From assembly GCF_024699965.1 (NCBI RefSeq), contig NZ_JAJOMZ010000004.1, positions 1,300,001-1,364,000 of the forward strand: a DNA stretch of 64,000 nucleotides, given 5' to 3'. Under the pieces are notes generated by a model. It saw only the letters and a program-made list of their open reading frames with translations. It made no database searches and was not told the origin of the DNA. The translations under genes and the position numbers were made by a program. Of the stretch, positions 45,881-55,412 are shown piece by piece (the first letter of the stretch is position 1; each line of letters opens with the position of its first letter). This DNA is from Flavobacterium sp. J372 (GTDB lineage Bacteria > Bacteroidota > Bacteroidia > Flavobacteriales > Flavobacteriaceae).

Positions 45881-46543
45881 ATGAAAAGAGAAATAATAAA
45901 AACCGCTGACGGCTCTGTTACCATCCACATCCCGGAGATGAAGGAAAGCTATCACTCCAAATTTGGGGCGATACAGGAAGCACAGCATGTTTATATACAG
46001 AATGGGCTGGCGATGTTTGAAGGTAAAGATATAGATATACTGGAATGTGGTTTTGGCACCGGGTTAAACGCCTTTATGACATTTCTTGAAGCGCAGAAAT
46101 CAGGGCAGCAAATTAAATATACAGGTGTAGAGGCTTACCCGGTTTCCGAAGAAGAAATTGCACAACTGAATTATGTAAACGAACTGCAAGCTCATAATTG
46201 CAAAGATTTTTTCGTTAAAATGCATACCGCACCATGGGGAGATGAAGTTAAAGTTTCCGCAAATTTTACGTTAACAAAGCGGCAGCAGCATTTTCAGGAA
46301 ATAGAAGATGTAAATTTGTATGATTTGGTATATTATGATGCTTTCGGATACCATGCCCAGCCCGAGCTCTGGGGTGAAGATATATTCAGGCTCATGTATA
46401 CAGCTCTGAAACCGAATGGTGTACTCATAACTTATGCCTGCCGTACTGTTATCAAAAACGCAATGACAGCAGCGGGCTTTACTGTAAAAAAGTTAGCGGG
46501 GCCACCCGGCAAGCGTGAAATTCTGCAAGCAATTAAGTATTAA
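45881..46543 (+). CDS. mnmD: tRNA (5-methylaminomethyl-2-thiouridine)-methyltransferase MnmD
   Basis: 220 residues. Class I methyltransferase with ILECGFGTGLNAFMTFLEA (SAM-binding), VYYDAFGYHAQPELWGEDIFR and YACRTVIKNAMTAAGFTV, the MnmC2/MnmD signature. It completes mnm5 on U34. The FAD-dependent MnmC1 half of E. coli MnmC is absent, consistent with a stand-alone MnmD. Works on the same tRNA base as MnmA at 35128-36315. Confidence 0.9.
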   Translation: MKREIIKTADGSVTIHIPEMKESYHSKFGAIQEAQHVYIQNGLAMFEGKDIDILECGFGTGLNAFMTFLEAQKSGQQIKYTGVEAYPVSEEEIAQLNYVNELQAHNCKDFFVKMHTAPWGDEVKVSANFTLTKRQQHFQEIEDVNLYDLVYYDAFGYHAQPELWGEDIFRLMYTALKPNGVLITYACRTVIKNAMTAAGFTVKKLAGPPGKREILQAIKY

Positions 46544-46690
46544 ATTTTAGTTAATAAATTAAGTAATTGTGAATGTTAAATAAAAATATATGAATAATTT
46601 GTTTTACGAAAACGTTTTATGAGTATATTTGTTGAAACGTTCTTATCACCTATAACTTTAATTATTCACTTAGAAAGAATGCCAAGACCT

Positions 46691-46876
46691 ATGTTTAGCT
46701 ACACTAAAAAGATTCTGGAAAGCGTAAGCTTCGACCCGAAACTTTTTAGTAAGGAACTGGAAAAAGCAATAAAAGTTTTATTGCCTTATGAGATAGAGCA
46801 ACTGATAGACTGGCTTCACGGTTTTGTTACAGAAAAGCCGGAATTAAAAGATTGCCTTATCTACGTTGAACAATAA
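46691..46876 (+). CDS. Small conserved hypothetical protein
   Basis: 61 residues from MFSYTKKILESVSF; longer in-frame starts at 46679 and 46619 exist but look less natural. All-helical, with LFSKELEKAIKVLLPYEIEQLIDWLHGF and CLIYVEQ. I recall similar 60-65-residue proteins in many Flavobacteriia, no function known. Strong terminator follows immediately. Confidence 0.7.
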   Translation: MFSYTKKILESVSFDPKLFSKELEKAIKVLLPYEIEQLIDWLHGFVTEKPELKDCLIYVEQ

Positions 46877-46877
46877 A

Positions 46878-46909
46878 AAAGGAGCCCTGACCGGGCTCCT
46901 TTCTTTTTT
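46878..46909. terminator. Bidirectional Rho-independent terminator
   Basis: Stem aaaggagccc/gggctccttt (10 bp, 5-base loop) with A and T flanks, between the small protein gene and the convergent oxyR. Confidence 0.9.
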
Positions 46910-46922
46910 ATAGATGTGAAAA

Positions 46923-47869
46923 TTATTTTTTCTGCATCGGGCTGGTTATATCCACGTTATGGAAGGCGATGGCGCCTTTAACTACGCCGGCAATGGTGCT
47001 GCGCAGTGCTTCAATAATATGAAGCTTCAGTTCTTTCTTACCGTATATAAGGCTCACTTCGCGTGATGGCTTCGGCTCTTTAAAATGGCGTAGTTTTGCG
47101 GCCGATTTTGGCGGCATATCCATAGTATGCAGGTAGGGCAGCATGGTCATTCCCAAGCCTTCATCTGCAAGCTTTACCATAGTTTCAAAGCTTCCGCTCT
47201 CAATCTGGAAATGGTTATCATTCATCAGCGCTGTGTTTCGGCAAACGTTCAGCACATTATTTCGGAAACAGTGTCCGTCCTGCAACAATAATATGTTATC
47301 AAGGTTTTCTTCAAGGTCTTGCACCTCAAACTCTTTCTTTTAAAAGAAGGATTGTTTTCGGGTACATAGGCAACAAACGGCTCATAGTACAATACCACCT
47401 CCTTAATGCTTTCTTCGCCAAGCGGTGTAGCGGCTATGGCGGCATCAAGCTGGTCGTTCTTAAGCATGTAAATAATTTCAGATGTAGTGCGCTCCTCAAT
47501 TATAAGGTTAACCTTAGGGTATTTCTTTATAAAGTTATTCATGAACATCGGCAACAGCGTAGGCATGATAGTAGGAATGATGCCAACCTTAAAATCACCG
47601 CCAATAAAGCCTTTTTGCTGGTCAACAATGTCTTTAATGCGGCCTGATTCATTCACTATATTTTTGGCCTGAACTACAATCATCTGCCCCACTTCGGTAA
47701 GCTGTATGGGTTTTTTGCTGCGGTCAAAAATCTGGATGCCAAGTTCTTCTTCAAGTTTTTGTATCTGCATGCTAAGTGTTGGCTGTGTTACAAAGCATTT
47801 TTCGGCAGCAAGGGTAAAGTTCTTATGTTCGGCAACGGCCAGCACATAATGTAACTGGGTAATGGTCAT
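46923..47869 (-). CDS. oxyR: OxyR-like LysR-family peroxide regulator, frameshifted
   Basis: About 315 residues from MTITQLHYVLAVAEHKNF (start at 47869, 13 codons inside a longer frame). Winged HTH (FTLAAEKCFVTQPTLSMQIQKLEEEL), then the ligand domain with EVVLYYEPFVAYVPENN. The frame breaks near 47334-47336: one extra A restores KRKEFEVQDLEENLDNILLLQ and LLQDGHCFRNNVLNVC, containing the first redox Cys. The second Cys would be the one in that loop (GHCFRNNVLNVC), as in OxyR. The gene is divergent from dps, the classic regulon partner. Confidence 0.85.
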
Positions 47870-47929
47870 AAAATAGATTTTGACTATAAAAATATAAAAA
47901 GGTTTCATAAAATGTATGGAAGCACGGGT

Positions 47930-47947
47930 TAATTTTGATTAATTTTG
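47930..47947 (+). promoter_or_regulatory. Two overlapping -7-like elements upstream of dps
   Basis: TAATTTTG occurs twice (47930-47937, 47940-47947), ten bases apart, 31 bases before the dps ATG. One is probably the dps -7. The oxyR-dps gap is about 108 bases and would hold the OxyR site. Confidence 0.45.
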
Positions 47948-47977
47948 AAATTCAACTAACCTATAAAAACATAAAAC

Positions 47978-48478
47978 ATGGCAAATAAAAATCAACAGCC
48001 GGAGACGAATATACTGGGCTTACCTACCAAAGAATCTGAAGTTATTGCAGCAGAATTGAACATACTGCTTTCAAATTTCCAGATATATTACCAAAACCTT
48101 CGCGGTGTGCACTGGAATATTCGCGGTAAACGTTTTTTTCAGCTTCACGTGAAGTTTGAGGAGCTTTATAACGATGCCCAGGAAAAAATTGACATGATTG
48201 CAGAGCGTGTGCTTACACTTGGTAAAACACCGTTGCATACATTTGAAGATTACATAAAAAATAACCGCCTTGAAGTAGGCCGTGATGTAAGCCGCGATAC
48301 AGAAGCTGTACACCTTGTGATGAACTCACTTGCAGACCTGCTAAAGATTGAGCGCGTGATACTTGACGAATCGGGCAAGATAGGAGATGAAGGTACAAAC
48401 AGCATGATGAGCGACTTTATCAAAGAGCAGGAAAAGACTATCTGGATGCTTAAGGCCTGGTGTGAGGAAGAAATATAA
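47978..48478 (+). CDS. dps: Dps-family DNA-protecting ferritin
   Basis: 166 residues, single ferritin-like four-helix domain: LNILLSNFQIYYQNLRGVHWNIRGKRFFQLHVKFEEL and YNDAQEKIDMIAERVLTLGKTP carry the inter-subunit ferroxidase residues (His in HWNIRG, Asp/Glu in the DMIAERV helix). Forms a 12-subunit shell that oxidises iron with H2O2 and shields DNA. Divergent from the OxyR-like gene. Confidence 0.95.
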   Translation: MANKNQQPETNILGLPTKESEVIAAELNILLSNFQIYYQNLRGVHWNIRGKRFFQLHVKFEELYNDAQEKIDMIAERVLTLGKTPLHTFEDYIKNNRLEVGRDVSRDTEAVHLVMNSLADLLKIERVILDESGKIGDEGTNSMMSDFIKEQEKTIWMLKAWCEEEI

Positions 48479-48502
48479 CACTTACTTTAACCGGATCGGT
48501 TC

Positions 48503-48510
48503 TATTTTTG
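48503..48510 (+). promoter_or_regulatory. Candidate -7 promoter of the small exported gene
   Basis: TATTTTTG fits TAnnTTTG, 15 bases before the ATG at 48526. Confidence 0.4.
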
Positions 48511-48525
48511 CGTATATTCGCACAA

Positions 48526-48813
48526 ATGAAAATTCTGGTAAACATAGTTTTAATAATGTTTCTGTCATTCCTGGCGGCTCCTACAGTTGTGAGCCTGATA
48601 GATAATGATGATGCAGACATATCTATGGTTTACAGCCTTACTGAAGAAGAAATACAGAAAGAGATAAAAGAAGTAAAGGCATACGCAGAATATGAATACC
48701 AGCCGGTATTTTTTGAGACAGCAAAGCAATCTTCAGAAATAAAATCAGAAAATCTTCAAAGGCATGGCAATGTCTTTGAAGAAATTTTCTCTCCCCCACC
48801 CGAAACAGTATAG
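48526..48813 (+). CDS. Small exported hypothetical protein
   Basis: 95 residues from the ATG at 48526; the frame can be extended 6 codons, but that start is unnatural. Signal peptide (NIVLIMFLSFLAAPTVVSL), then an acidic helical segment (LTEEEIQKEIKEVKAYAEY) and a C-terminal SPPPETV. No domain recognised. It lies before the SulP transporter gene, with which it may share regulation. Confidence 0.6.
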   Translation: MKILVNIVLIMFLSFLAAPTVVSLIDNDDADISMVYSLTEEEIQKEIKEVKAYAEYEYQPVFFETAKQSSEIKSENLQRHGNVFEEIFSPPPETV

Positions 48814-48888
48814 TACTTAAATGAGCCTATCTGGCAGCCGCAGGCAATTTTACCTGCACAATTTATCGTATTATATTTTATCGGGTTT

Positions 48889-50484
48889 ATGACAAAAAAC
48901 ACAAACATTTTTGCAAACCTCAGGTCAGATTTTCCTTCAGGCCTTGTGGTTTTCCTTGTGGCTTTACCGCTATGTCTCGGTATTGCCCTGGCGTCTGGTG
49001 CGCCGCCGCTTTCAGGTATTATTGCAGGTGTAATAGGCGGTATCGTTATAGGCAGCCTCAGCCGTTCGCATATCAGCGTATCTGGCCCTGCTGCGGGCCT
49101 TACATCAATTGTACTTGCAGCAATAACCTCATTCGGCTCTTTTGAGCTTTTCCTTCTTGCTGTGGTGCTTGCCGGTTTTTTCCAGGTAATCCTGGGCTTT
49201 TTAAAGGCGGGCAGCATATCTAATTATTTTCCTGCCAATGTTATTGAAGGCATGCTTGCGGGCATTGGGGTGATCATCATCATCACTCAGTTGGAGCATG
49301 CGGTGGGATATGATAAAGATTATGAGGGAGATGAACAATTCTTCAGGCTTGACGGGACCAATCCGTTTTCAGACATACCAGTGATTTTAGAACGTTTTGA
49401 AACAGGTGCAATTATAATATCACTTGTGTCGCTTGCCATACTCATAGCCTGGGATAAAATACCTGCGCTTAAAAGGCTCAGGCTTATACCAGGTGCACTT
49501 GTAGCCGTTGCAGCAGGTATTGCGATAAACCAGATATTTATTGCTACAGGCAGTTTTGCTCTCGGGATTGAACATCTTGTTAAGCTGCCTCAGCTAAGGT
49601 CGTTTCAAGATTTCAGCAATGTACTTGTTATGCCCGACTTTACAGGTATAGGCAATACACAGGTATGGATTACAGCCCTTACAATCGCTGTGGTGGCTTC
49701 TATTGAAACATTACTATGTATTGAGGCCAGTGACCGCATGGATGTGCAAAAGCGTTATACTGACACTAATATTGAACTTAAGGCGCAGGGTATAGGCAAT
49801 ATATTGAGCGGATTTATAGGCGGCCTGCCCATGACATCGGTTGTGGTACGGTCTTCGGCTAATGCTGCAGCCGGCGCGCGAAGCAAAATGTCAACCATCA
49901 TACATGGTTTCCTGCTCTTAATTTGTGTTCTGGCAATCCCTATGATACTAAATATGATACCGCTTGCTACGCTGGCTGCCGTACTTTTAATGGTTGGCTA
50001 TAAACTGGCAAGCCCTTCAAAACTTAAGTATTTCTGGGCTAAGGGTAAATACCAGTTCATACCGTTCATAGCCACACTGGTAGTTGTAGTGGCCTTCGGG
50101 TTACTGTATGGTGTTGCCATTGGTATGTTTATAAGTATTATATTTATCATGCGCGGCAATATGAAACGGGCTTATAATTTCCGCAGAGATGAATATTCAG
50201 CCGGTGATGTGATACATATAGATTTGGCGCAGGAGGTTTCTTTCCTGAACAAAGCAGCAATTAAATCAACACTTAATGAAATACCTGAAAATTCTAAGGT
50301 TATCATCAATGCATCAGATACTGTGTATATAGCTCATGATGTTCTTGAGCTTATTGAAGAGTTTCGGGATGTGAAGGCTAAAGAAGAAAATATTGAAGTA
50401 ATACTGCTTGGCTTTAAAGAAGCGTATGAACTTGAAAATACCGGTGATTATGTTTCTATAGAACATCCGGACAATAAAAAATAA
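48889..50484 (+). CDS. SulP-family anion transporter (possible bicarbonate uptake)
   Basis: 531 residues: about 12 membrane helices, conserved SulP segments LALPLCLGIALASGAPPLSGIIAG and SISVSGPAAGLTSIV, GLPMTSVVVRSSANAAAGARSKMSTI, and a C-terminal STAS domain (about 440-531, VSFLNKAAIKSTLNEIP). Directly followed by a beta-carbonic anhydrase gene (46 bases), a pairing that in other bacteria goes with BicA/SulP bicarbonate transporters. Substrate nevertheless not proven (sulfate is an alternative). Confidence 0.9.
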   Translation: MTKNTNIFANLRSDFPSGLVVFLVALPLCLGIALASGAPPLSGIIAGVIGGIVIGSLSRSHISVSGPAAGLTSIVLAAITSFGSFELFLLAVVLAGFFQVILGFLKAGSISNYFPANVIEGMLAGIGVIIIITQLEHAVGYDKDYEGDEQFFRLDGTNPFSDIPVILERFETGAIIISLVSLAILIAWDKIPALKRLRLIPGALVAVAAGIAINQIFIATGSFALGIEHLVKLPQLRSFQDFSNVLVMPDFTGIGNTQVWITALTIAVVASIETLLCIEASDRMDVQKRYTDTNIELKAQGIGNILSGFIGGLPMTSVVVRSSANAAAGARSKMSTIIHGFLLLICVLAIPMILNMIPLATLAAVLLMVGYKLASPSKLKYFWAKGKYQFIPFIATLVVVVAFGLLYGVAIGMFISIIFIMRGNMKRAYNFRRDEYSAGDVIHIDLAQEVSFLNKAAIKSTLNEIPENSKVIINASDTVYIAHDVLELIEEFRDVKAKEENIEVILLGFKEAYELENTGDYVSIEHPDNKK

Positions 50485-50529
50485 TCAGTTATAATAAACA
50501 ACATAAACCCATAAAAGCAAATCTAACCT

Positions 50530-51168
50530 ATGAGTACAGACTTTTATAAAAAGATTTTAGACAATAACAGGATCTGGAGCGAAACGAAACTTAAAGACGA
50601 CCCGGAATATTTTGAGCGCCTTTCAAAAGGGCAGTCGCCACCATTGCTTTGGATAGGCTGCAGCGACAGCCGTGTGCCCGCCAATGAAGTAATTGGCGCG
50701 CAGCCGGGCGAGGTATTTGTACACCGCAATATTGCCAATATGGTAATACACAGTGATATGAATATGCTTAGCGTTCTTGACTATGCAGTAAACGTATTGA
50801 AAGTAAAGCATGTAATTGTTTGCGGACACTACGGTTGTGGTGGGGTTAAAGCTGCAATGGGCAGTGACCATATAGGACTTATAGATAACTGGATAAGGCA
50901 CATAAAAGATGTGTACAGGCTTAACAGCCAAGAACTTGACGCCATTGAAGATGAAACCGCACGCTTTAATGCCTTTGTTGAAATAAATGTGAAGGAGCAG
51001 GTTACAGACCTTGCCAAAACATCTATTGTACAAAATGCATGGCGCAACGGCCAGGAACTTTGCCTTCATGGGTGGGTTTACGGCCTTGATACAGGCATAG
51101 TAAAAGACCTGCAGGTAAACTTTTGCGGAAATGAAGATCTTGATAAAACTGACCGTTTAAAATTTTAG
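50530..51168 (+). CDS. can: Beta-class carbonic anhydrase
   Basis: 212 residues. Zinc ligands and gate: Cys44-x-Asp46-x-Arg48 in CSDSRVPAN, then His100 and Cys103 in CGHYGCGG. Interconverts CO2 and bicarbonate in the cytoplasm, supplying carboxylases of fatty-acid and nucleotide synthesis. Located after the SulP transporter on the same strand, consistent with a bicarbonate uptake/hydration unit. Confidence 0.95.
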   Translation: MSTDFYKKILDNNRIWSETKLKDDPEYFERLSKGQSPPLLWIGCSDSRVPANEVIGAQPGEVFVHRNIANMVIHSDMNMLSVLDYAVNVLKVKHVIVCGHYGCGGVKAAMGSDHIGLIDNWIRHIKDVYRLNSQELDAIEDETARFNAFVEINVKEQVTDLAKTSIVQNAWRNGQELCLHGWVYGLDTGIVKDLQVNFCGNEDLDKTDRLKF

Positions 51169-51195
51169 TTTGGTAAATAGAATTTAAATGTGTGT

Positions 51196-51223
51196 AAAAG
51201 GCTCCTCTATGAGGGGCTTTTTT
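51196..51223. terminator. Terminator between carbonic anhydrase and LETM1-like genes
   Basis: Stem aaaaggctcctc/gaggggctttt with G-U pairs and a 3-base loop, T run downstream. Confidence 0.75.
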
Positions 51224-51225
51224 TA

Positions 51226-52466
51226 TTATTCATTTTCAAGGTTTTCATTAAAAGCCGATGGCAAGAGCTGTGGTATAAATTTTATAAGCAATGGCAGCAG
51301 CAGGCTTCCGCCGGGCAGCAGGAATATGGTTAGCGATGGTACTGTTTTGCATATTTCGAGCAGCTGTTTGCGTACTTTTTTCTTTTCTTTGGGGCTTAAG
51401 CTGCGGTGGGTAGAATGGGTGAGCAGTACCATAAGCTCGCCATTGTTGGCAAGCTCTTTAACCAGGCGTTTTTTATTCCTGTTTATAAGTGTGATAACAA
51501 ATTGTGACGTGTGGTCATAAAAATGCTTTACCGGGTTTGAGTATTTAAAGTAGGCAATGTTTTTTTGTGCAGCTTTATAAACACATCAAAAGCGGCAATA
51601 CTGTCGGCGGTGGCTTCTTCATCTATGCCCAGCCATTCCGCCAGGCGGTATACAAATTCAAGGTCGGCATTTTCAACACTGCCTTCTTTCCATATAGCCA
51701 TAACTGCCATATCAAGCAAGTACGCTTTTTCAAGGTATGTATTAAAATAATCAGTATCGATTATACTTATATCGGCCGGGCCGGTTTGGGAAAGCCTTGT
51801 GTAACGTACCGATGCTTCAAAGAGCTTTTCAAGCAATGTGTCATATTCTGTCGTGTTAGGCTTTGCTTTAAGTGCAAGCATTGCTGTACCTACTACAGTT
51901 TCTTCAAGCTTACGGATATGTACAGCAGGGTCATTATTCCCTTCAAGGAATTTGGCGAAAGCAGGCACGTCCATATACAATAGCGCATTCGTAATTACGT
52001 GCGAGAAATTCCGTGTTAGTATGTTATCGTTCGTGTGTACACGTTCATCTATAAAGCCTTCAAGTTCATGGCTTTGCTGAGATGATGGCAATACTTTTTT
52101 GAGGAGGCCAAACCCCTGAGGAGTGATTTGCCTGTAAAACTTAAGCGCAGCATCTAAAAAAAACTGTTTATCAAGCTGGCCTGTTTTATTGCAACACGTG
52201 CAATATAGTGCACCAAGCAGTGCTACCTTGGCCTTCTCTTCATCTGTCCAGCCACTAATCTCACTTGATTCAAAACCTTGCGGGGCTATTATATGCCCAT
52301 ATATGAGGCCTGTATTACGTATTTTTAGGTATAGTGCATCCTCTGCGGCATCGTTGATTGCTGCAGCTTTTTGTGCAAAATACTTGTCTATCCAGCCGTG
52401 GGCTGACGGGTTGATCATCTCTTTAAGAATGTAATGCAAAGCTACGGATTGATTTAAATTCAACAA
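51226..52466 (-). CDS. LETM1-related protein, frameshifted
   Basis: About 413 residues when joined. The first part is helical with IKEMINPSAHGWIDKYFAQKAA-type start and a long alpha-helical core. A T7 run at 51560-51566 seems one base short; with A8 the frame continues HKKNIAYFKYSNPVKHFYDH, then the LETM1-like C-terminus KRLVKELANNGELMVLL, SPKEKKKVRKQLLEICK and LLLPLLIKFIPQLLPSAFNENLENE. Flavobacterial 'LETM1-related biofilm-associated' proteins look like this. Function unclear; mitochondrial LETM1 affects K+/H+ exchange. Confidence 0.7.
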
Positions 52467-52523
52467 GCGTTAAAAATGCAATATCTATATGTTAAGTATA
52501 GATGATGAAGATGTAGAAGAAAA

Positions 52524-52531
52524 TACTTTTG
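52524..52531 (+). promoter_or_regulatory. Candidate -7 promoter of the FAD oxidoreductase gene
   Basis: TACTTTTG fits TAnnTTTG, 18 bases before the ATG. Confidence 0.4.
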
Positions 52532-52549
52532 TAAGTAAACTCAACGGTT

Positions 52550-53755
52550 ATGACACTAAAATCAGGCTATCCTTTTTGGTTGGTTAAAAACGGCCTTCCA
52601 TTTACTTTTCCAAAACTTGACCATGACATCACTACAGATGTTGTTATTATAGGGGCAGGCATATCAGGTGCGCTGGTACGCTACTACCTTGTAAATGAGG
52701 GAATAGATTGTGTAACTCTCGATGCCCGTACTATAGGCCTGGGCAGTACCAGCGCAAGCACATCTTTGCTTCAGTATGAAATAGACAGGCCGCTGTGTAA
52801 ACTTATTGATACTGTTGGTAAAGAAAAAGCGGAACGCGCCTACCAGCTTTGTGGCGAAGCCATCACCAAGATAGGAAAGATATCAAAGGAGCTTGGGCTG
52901 GATGATTTTGAATATAAGCAAAGCATCTACTATGCAGCTTTTAAAAAGGATGTGCCAATGCTGAAGAAAGAATTTGAGGCACGAAAGGCAGCAGGGTTTG
53001 AAGTGGAATATCTTGAGCCGGATGAATTATTGAAGCAATACGGTTTTAAGGGCCATGGCGCCATACGCTCAAAACTTGCTGCACAAACAAACGCCTACAT
53101 GTTTACGCACTGCCTGCTGCAGCACCGGAGGAATAAAAAAGATAACGTCAATATTTATGACAGGACTGAGGTTACAACGATAAAACATAATAAAAACGGT
53201 GTTACACTTAAAACGGAATCAGGTTACACTGTAAAGTGCAATAAGCTTGTATACGCAACGGGATATGAAGTTGTAAACTTTATAGATAAAAAGATTGTTG
53301 ACCTGCAATCTACTTATGCAGTAATAAGCGAGCAGTATAATGAGCGCCCATTCTGGAAAGATGAAGCGCTTATATGGAACACGGCAAATCCTTACTTATA
53401 CCTGCGCACAACGCCGGATAACCGTGTGCTGATAGGCGGGAGGGATGTATGGTTTCATGATCCTGCCAAAAGAGATAAATTAATGAAATATAAGGCTAAG
53501 CACCTGGTTGAAGATGCAAACAAGCTGTTTCCTCATCTCAACTTTAAACCTGAATTTACCTGGTGCGGCACATTTGGCTCTACAAAAGATATGCTGCCCT
53601 ACATTGGTGAGTACAAACCTTTGCCTAACAGTTATTTTTCACTCGGGTTCGGCGGCAACGGAATTACCTTCAGCCTCATTGGGGCTGAGATTATAAGAGA
53701 TTTAATACTTGGCCGTGATAATAAAGACGCTGAAATCTTTAAATTTGACAGGTAA
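52550..53755 (+). CDS. FAD-dependent oxidoreductase, DAO/GlyOx type
   Basis: 401 residues. A dinucleotide-binding motif TDVVIIGAGISGALVRYYL near residues 28-46, GLGSTSASTSLLQYEID (FAD contact), an internal NAYMFTHCLLQH segment and a C-terminal FSLGFGGNGITFSLIGAEII with the GxGxxG end motif. DAO-family enzymes oxidise amines or sarcosine-like substrates. Some relatives carry a C-terminal Rieske domain, which is absent here. The next gene (YihY) starts 13 bases later. Confidence 0.85.
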   Translation: MTLKSGYPFWLVKNGLPFTFPKLDHDITTDVVIIGAGISGALVRYYLVNEGIDCVTLDARTIGLGSTSASTSLLQYEIDRPLCKLIDTVGKEKAERAYQLCGEAITKIGKISKELGLDDFEYKQSIYYAAFKKDVPMLKKEFEARKAAGFEVEYLEPDELLKQYGFKGHGAIRSKLAAQTNAYMFTHCLLQHRRNKKDNVNIYDRTEVTTIKHNKNGVTLKTESGYTVKCNKLVYATGYEVVNFIDKKIVDLQSTYAVISEQYNERPFWKDEALIWNTANPYLYLRTTPDNRVLIGGRDVWFHDPAKRDKLMKYKAKHLVEDANKLFPHLNFKPEFTWCGTFGSTKDMLPYIGEYKPLPNSYFSLGFGGNGITFSLIGAEIIRDLILGRDNKDAEIFKFDR

Positions 53756-53768
53756 ACTGCAATGACAT

Positions 53769-54695
53769 ATGAAAATCAGGAAGGGTGCAACAAAAACCTG
53801 GAAAGTCTTAAAGAAAACCGCAGCTGAATTTAATGAAGACAATGCTATTAAGCTAAGCGCATCTTTAGCCTATTACACTATATTTTCCATAGCGCCGCTG
53901 TCTATAATCATCTTGTCTTTGTGCGGCGTATTTTTTGGTGAAGATGCCGTAAACGGGCAATTTTACGGCCAGATAAAAAACCTTGTGGGCAATCAGGCTG
54001 CCATCCAGATACAGGAGACCATAAAAAATATGGAGCTAAACCATAACAATGTATTTGCCATGACAGTAGGTATTGTAATACTGCTTGTAGGGGCTTCAGG
54101 TGTTTTTGCCGAGATACAAAGCTCAATAAATTACATCTGGGGGCTGCGTGCAAAGCCAAAACGCGGCCTTTCAAAATTCCTGCTTAACAGGCTTATGTCT
54201 TTTTCTATGATAGGTGTAATGGGGTTTATTTTACTGGTAAGCCTGGTAGCCAATACCATACTTGACCTGATTAGCGATGAGCTTATAGGGTTTCTTCCCA
54301 ATGCAACTGTATATCTGTTATATGGTCTAAATTTAGGGGTGGTGCTGGCAATAATTACTTTATTGTTTGCGGTAATCTTTAAAACACTGCCCGATGGGAA
54401 GCTCGCCTGGAAAGATACGCTGATAGGCTCGGGCGTTACAGCCGTGTTGTTTATGATAGGTAAATTCGGCATCAGCTTTTATCTCGGCACTTCAACTGTG
54501 GCTACGGCTTATGGGGCAGCAGGCTCAGTAGTTATAATTTTAGTGTGGGTTTATTATTCAGCCATCATACTATACTTTGGTGCAGAGTTTACAAAAGTAT
54601 ATGCTACCATGTATGGAAAGAGTATAGTGCCGAACGGTTACGCCGTGACAATACAAAAAGAAGTGTTTGAAATAGAAGAGGATGTAAAATCCTGA
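53769..54695 (+). CDS. YihY/BrkB-family membrane protein
   Basis: 308 residues with six transmembrane helices and family motifs LSASLAYYTIFSIAPLSIIILSLCG, GVFAEIQSSINYIWG and GSVVIILVWVYYSAIILYFGAEFTKVY. The 'ribonuclease BN' name is obsolete. An integral inner-membrane protein of unknown transport function. Co-oriented with the upstream oxidoreductase (13-base gap), probably one operon. Confidence 0.9.
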   Translation: MKIRKGATKTWKVLKKTAAEFNEDNAIKLSASLAYYTIFSIAPLSIIILSLCGVFFGEDAVNGQFYGQIKNLVGNQAAIQIQETIKNMELNHNNVFAMTVGIVILLVGASGVFAEIQSSINYIWGLRAKPKRGLSKFLLNRLMSFSMIGVMGFILLVSLVANTILDLISDELIGFLPNATVYLLYGLNLGVVLAIITLLFAVIFKTLPDGKLAWKDTLIGSGVTAVLFMIGKFGISFYLGTSTVATAYGAAGSVVIILVWVYYSAIILYFGAEFTKVYATMYGKSIVPNGYAVTIQKEVFEIEEDVKS

Positions 54696-54800
54696 TTTTA
54701 AGATTTCTGTAACACTTATTGTGATAATGGTAACATAGCGGTAAGCATTTCCGCGTTAAATTCGTATTTCCAAACAATATAAATTTAAACACTAACCATT

Positions 54801-55400
54801 ATGAAAAAAGTATCAATTTTCGCGAAAATGCTTTTGGGTGCCGCAGTATTTGCTATGGCGCTTGGTACAGTATCATGTAAAGACGAAAACAAAGCTGAAG
54901 ACCCTAAAGAAGTTGCTGAAGACCAGAACGAAGCAAAATTTGACGATGCTAATGACGAGATGGAGGATGACTCACAATATCTTGTTGATGCTGCAGAAAC
55001 TGACATGAAAGAAATTGAACTGGGTAAACTGGCACTTTCAAAAAGTACAAATGCAGATATAAAAGGCCTTGCCCAGATGATGATTGATGAGCATACAAAA
55101 GCATCAGAAGAAACTAAAGCGCTTGCTACTAAGAAAAATATCACCTTGCCAGCTGCGGTTACTGAAAAAGTGCAGGAGAAATATGCTGACATGAATGACA
55201 AAACCGGAACTGATTTTGACAAAGCGTATGCTGACAAGATGGTTGACGGCCACGAGAAGATGATTGACAAAATGGAAAAAGCTTCTGAAAAAGCTGCCGA
55301 TGCTGATATAAGGGCATGGGCTGCAAAAATGCTTCCTACACTTCGTAAGCATCTTGACCATTCAAAAATGGTAAAAGAGAAAGTTGATGCAATGAAATAA
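54801..55400 (+). CDS. DUF4142 (ferritin-like fold) lipoprotein
   Basis: 199 residues: lipoprotein signal with Cys in LGTVSCKDEN, acidic linker, then the DUF4142 domain with DAAETDMKEIELGKLALSKS, ADIKGLAQMMIDEHTKASEE and KMVDGHEKMIDKMEKASEK. The family is four-helix-bundle-like, periplasmic, often stress-induced. Followed after 13 bases by a tiny lmo0937-like membrane protein gene. Confidence 0.85.
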   Translation: MKKVSIFAKMLLGAAVFAMALGTVSCKDENKAEDPKEVAEDQNEAKFDDANDEMEDDSQYLVDAAETDMKEIELGKLALSKSTNADIKGLAQMMIDEHTKASEETKALATKKNITLPAAVTEKVQEKYADMNDKTGTDFDKAYADKMVDGHEKMIDKMEKASEKAADADIRAWAAKMLPTLRKHLDHSKMVKEKVDAMK

Positions 55401-55412
55401 TTGTAATTGCAT

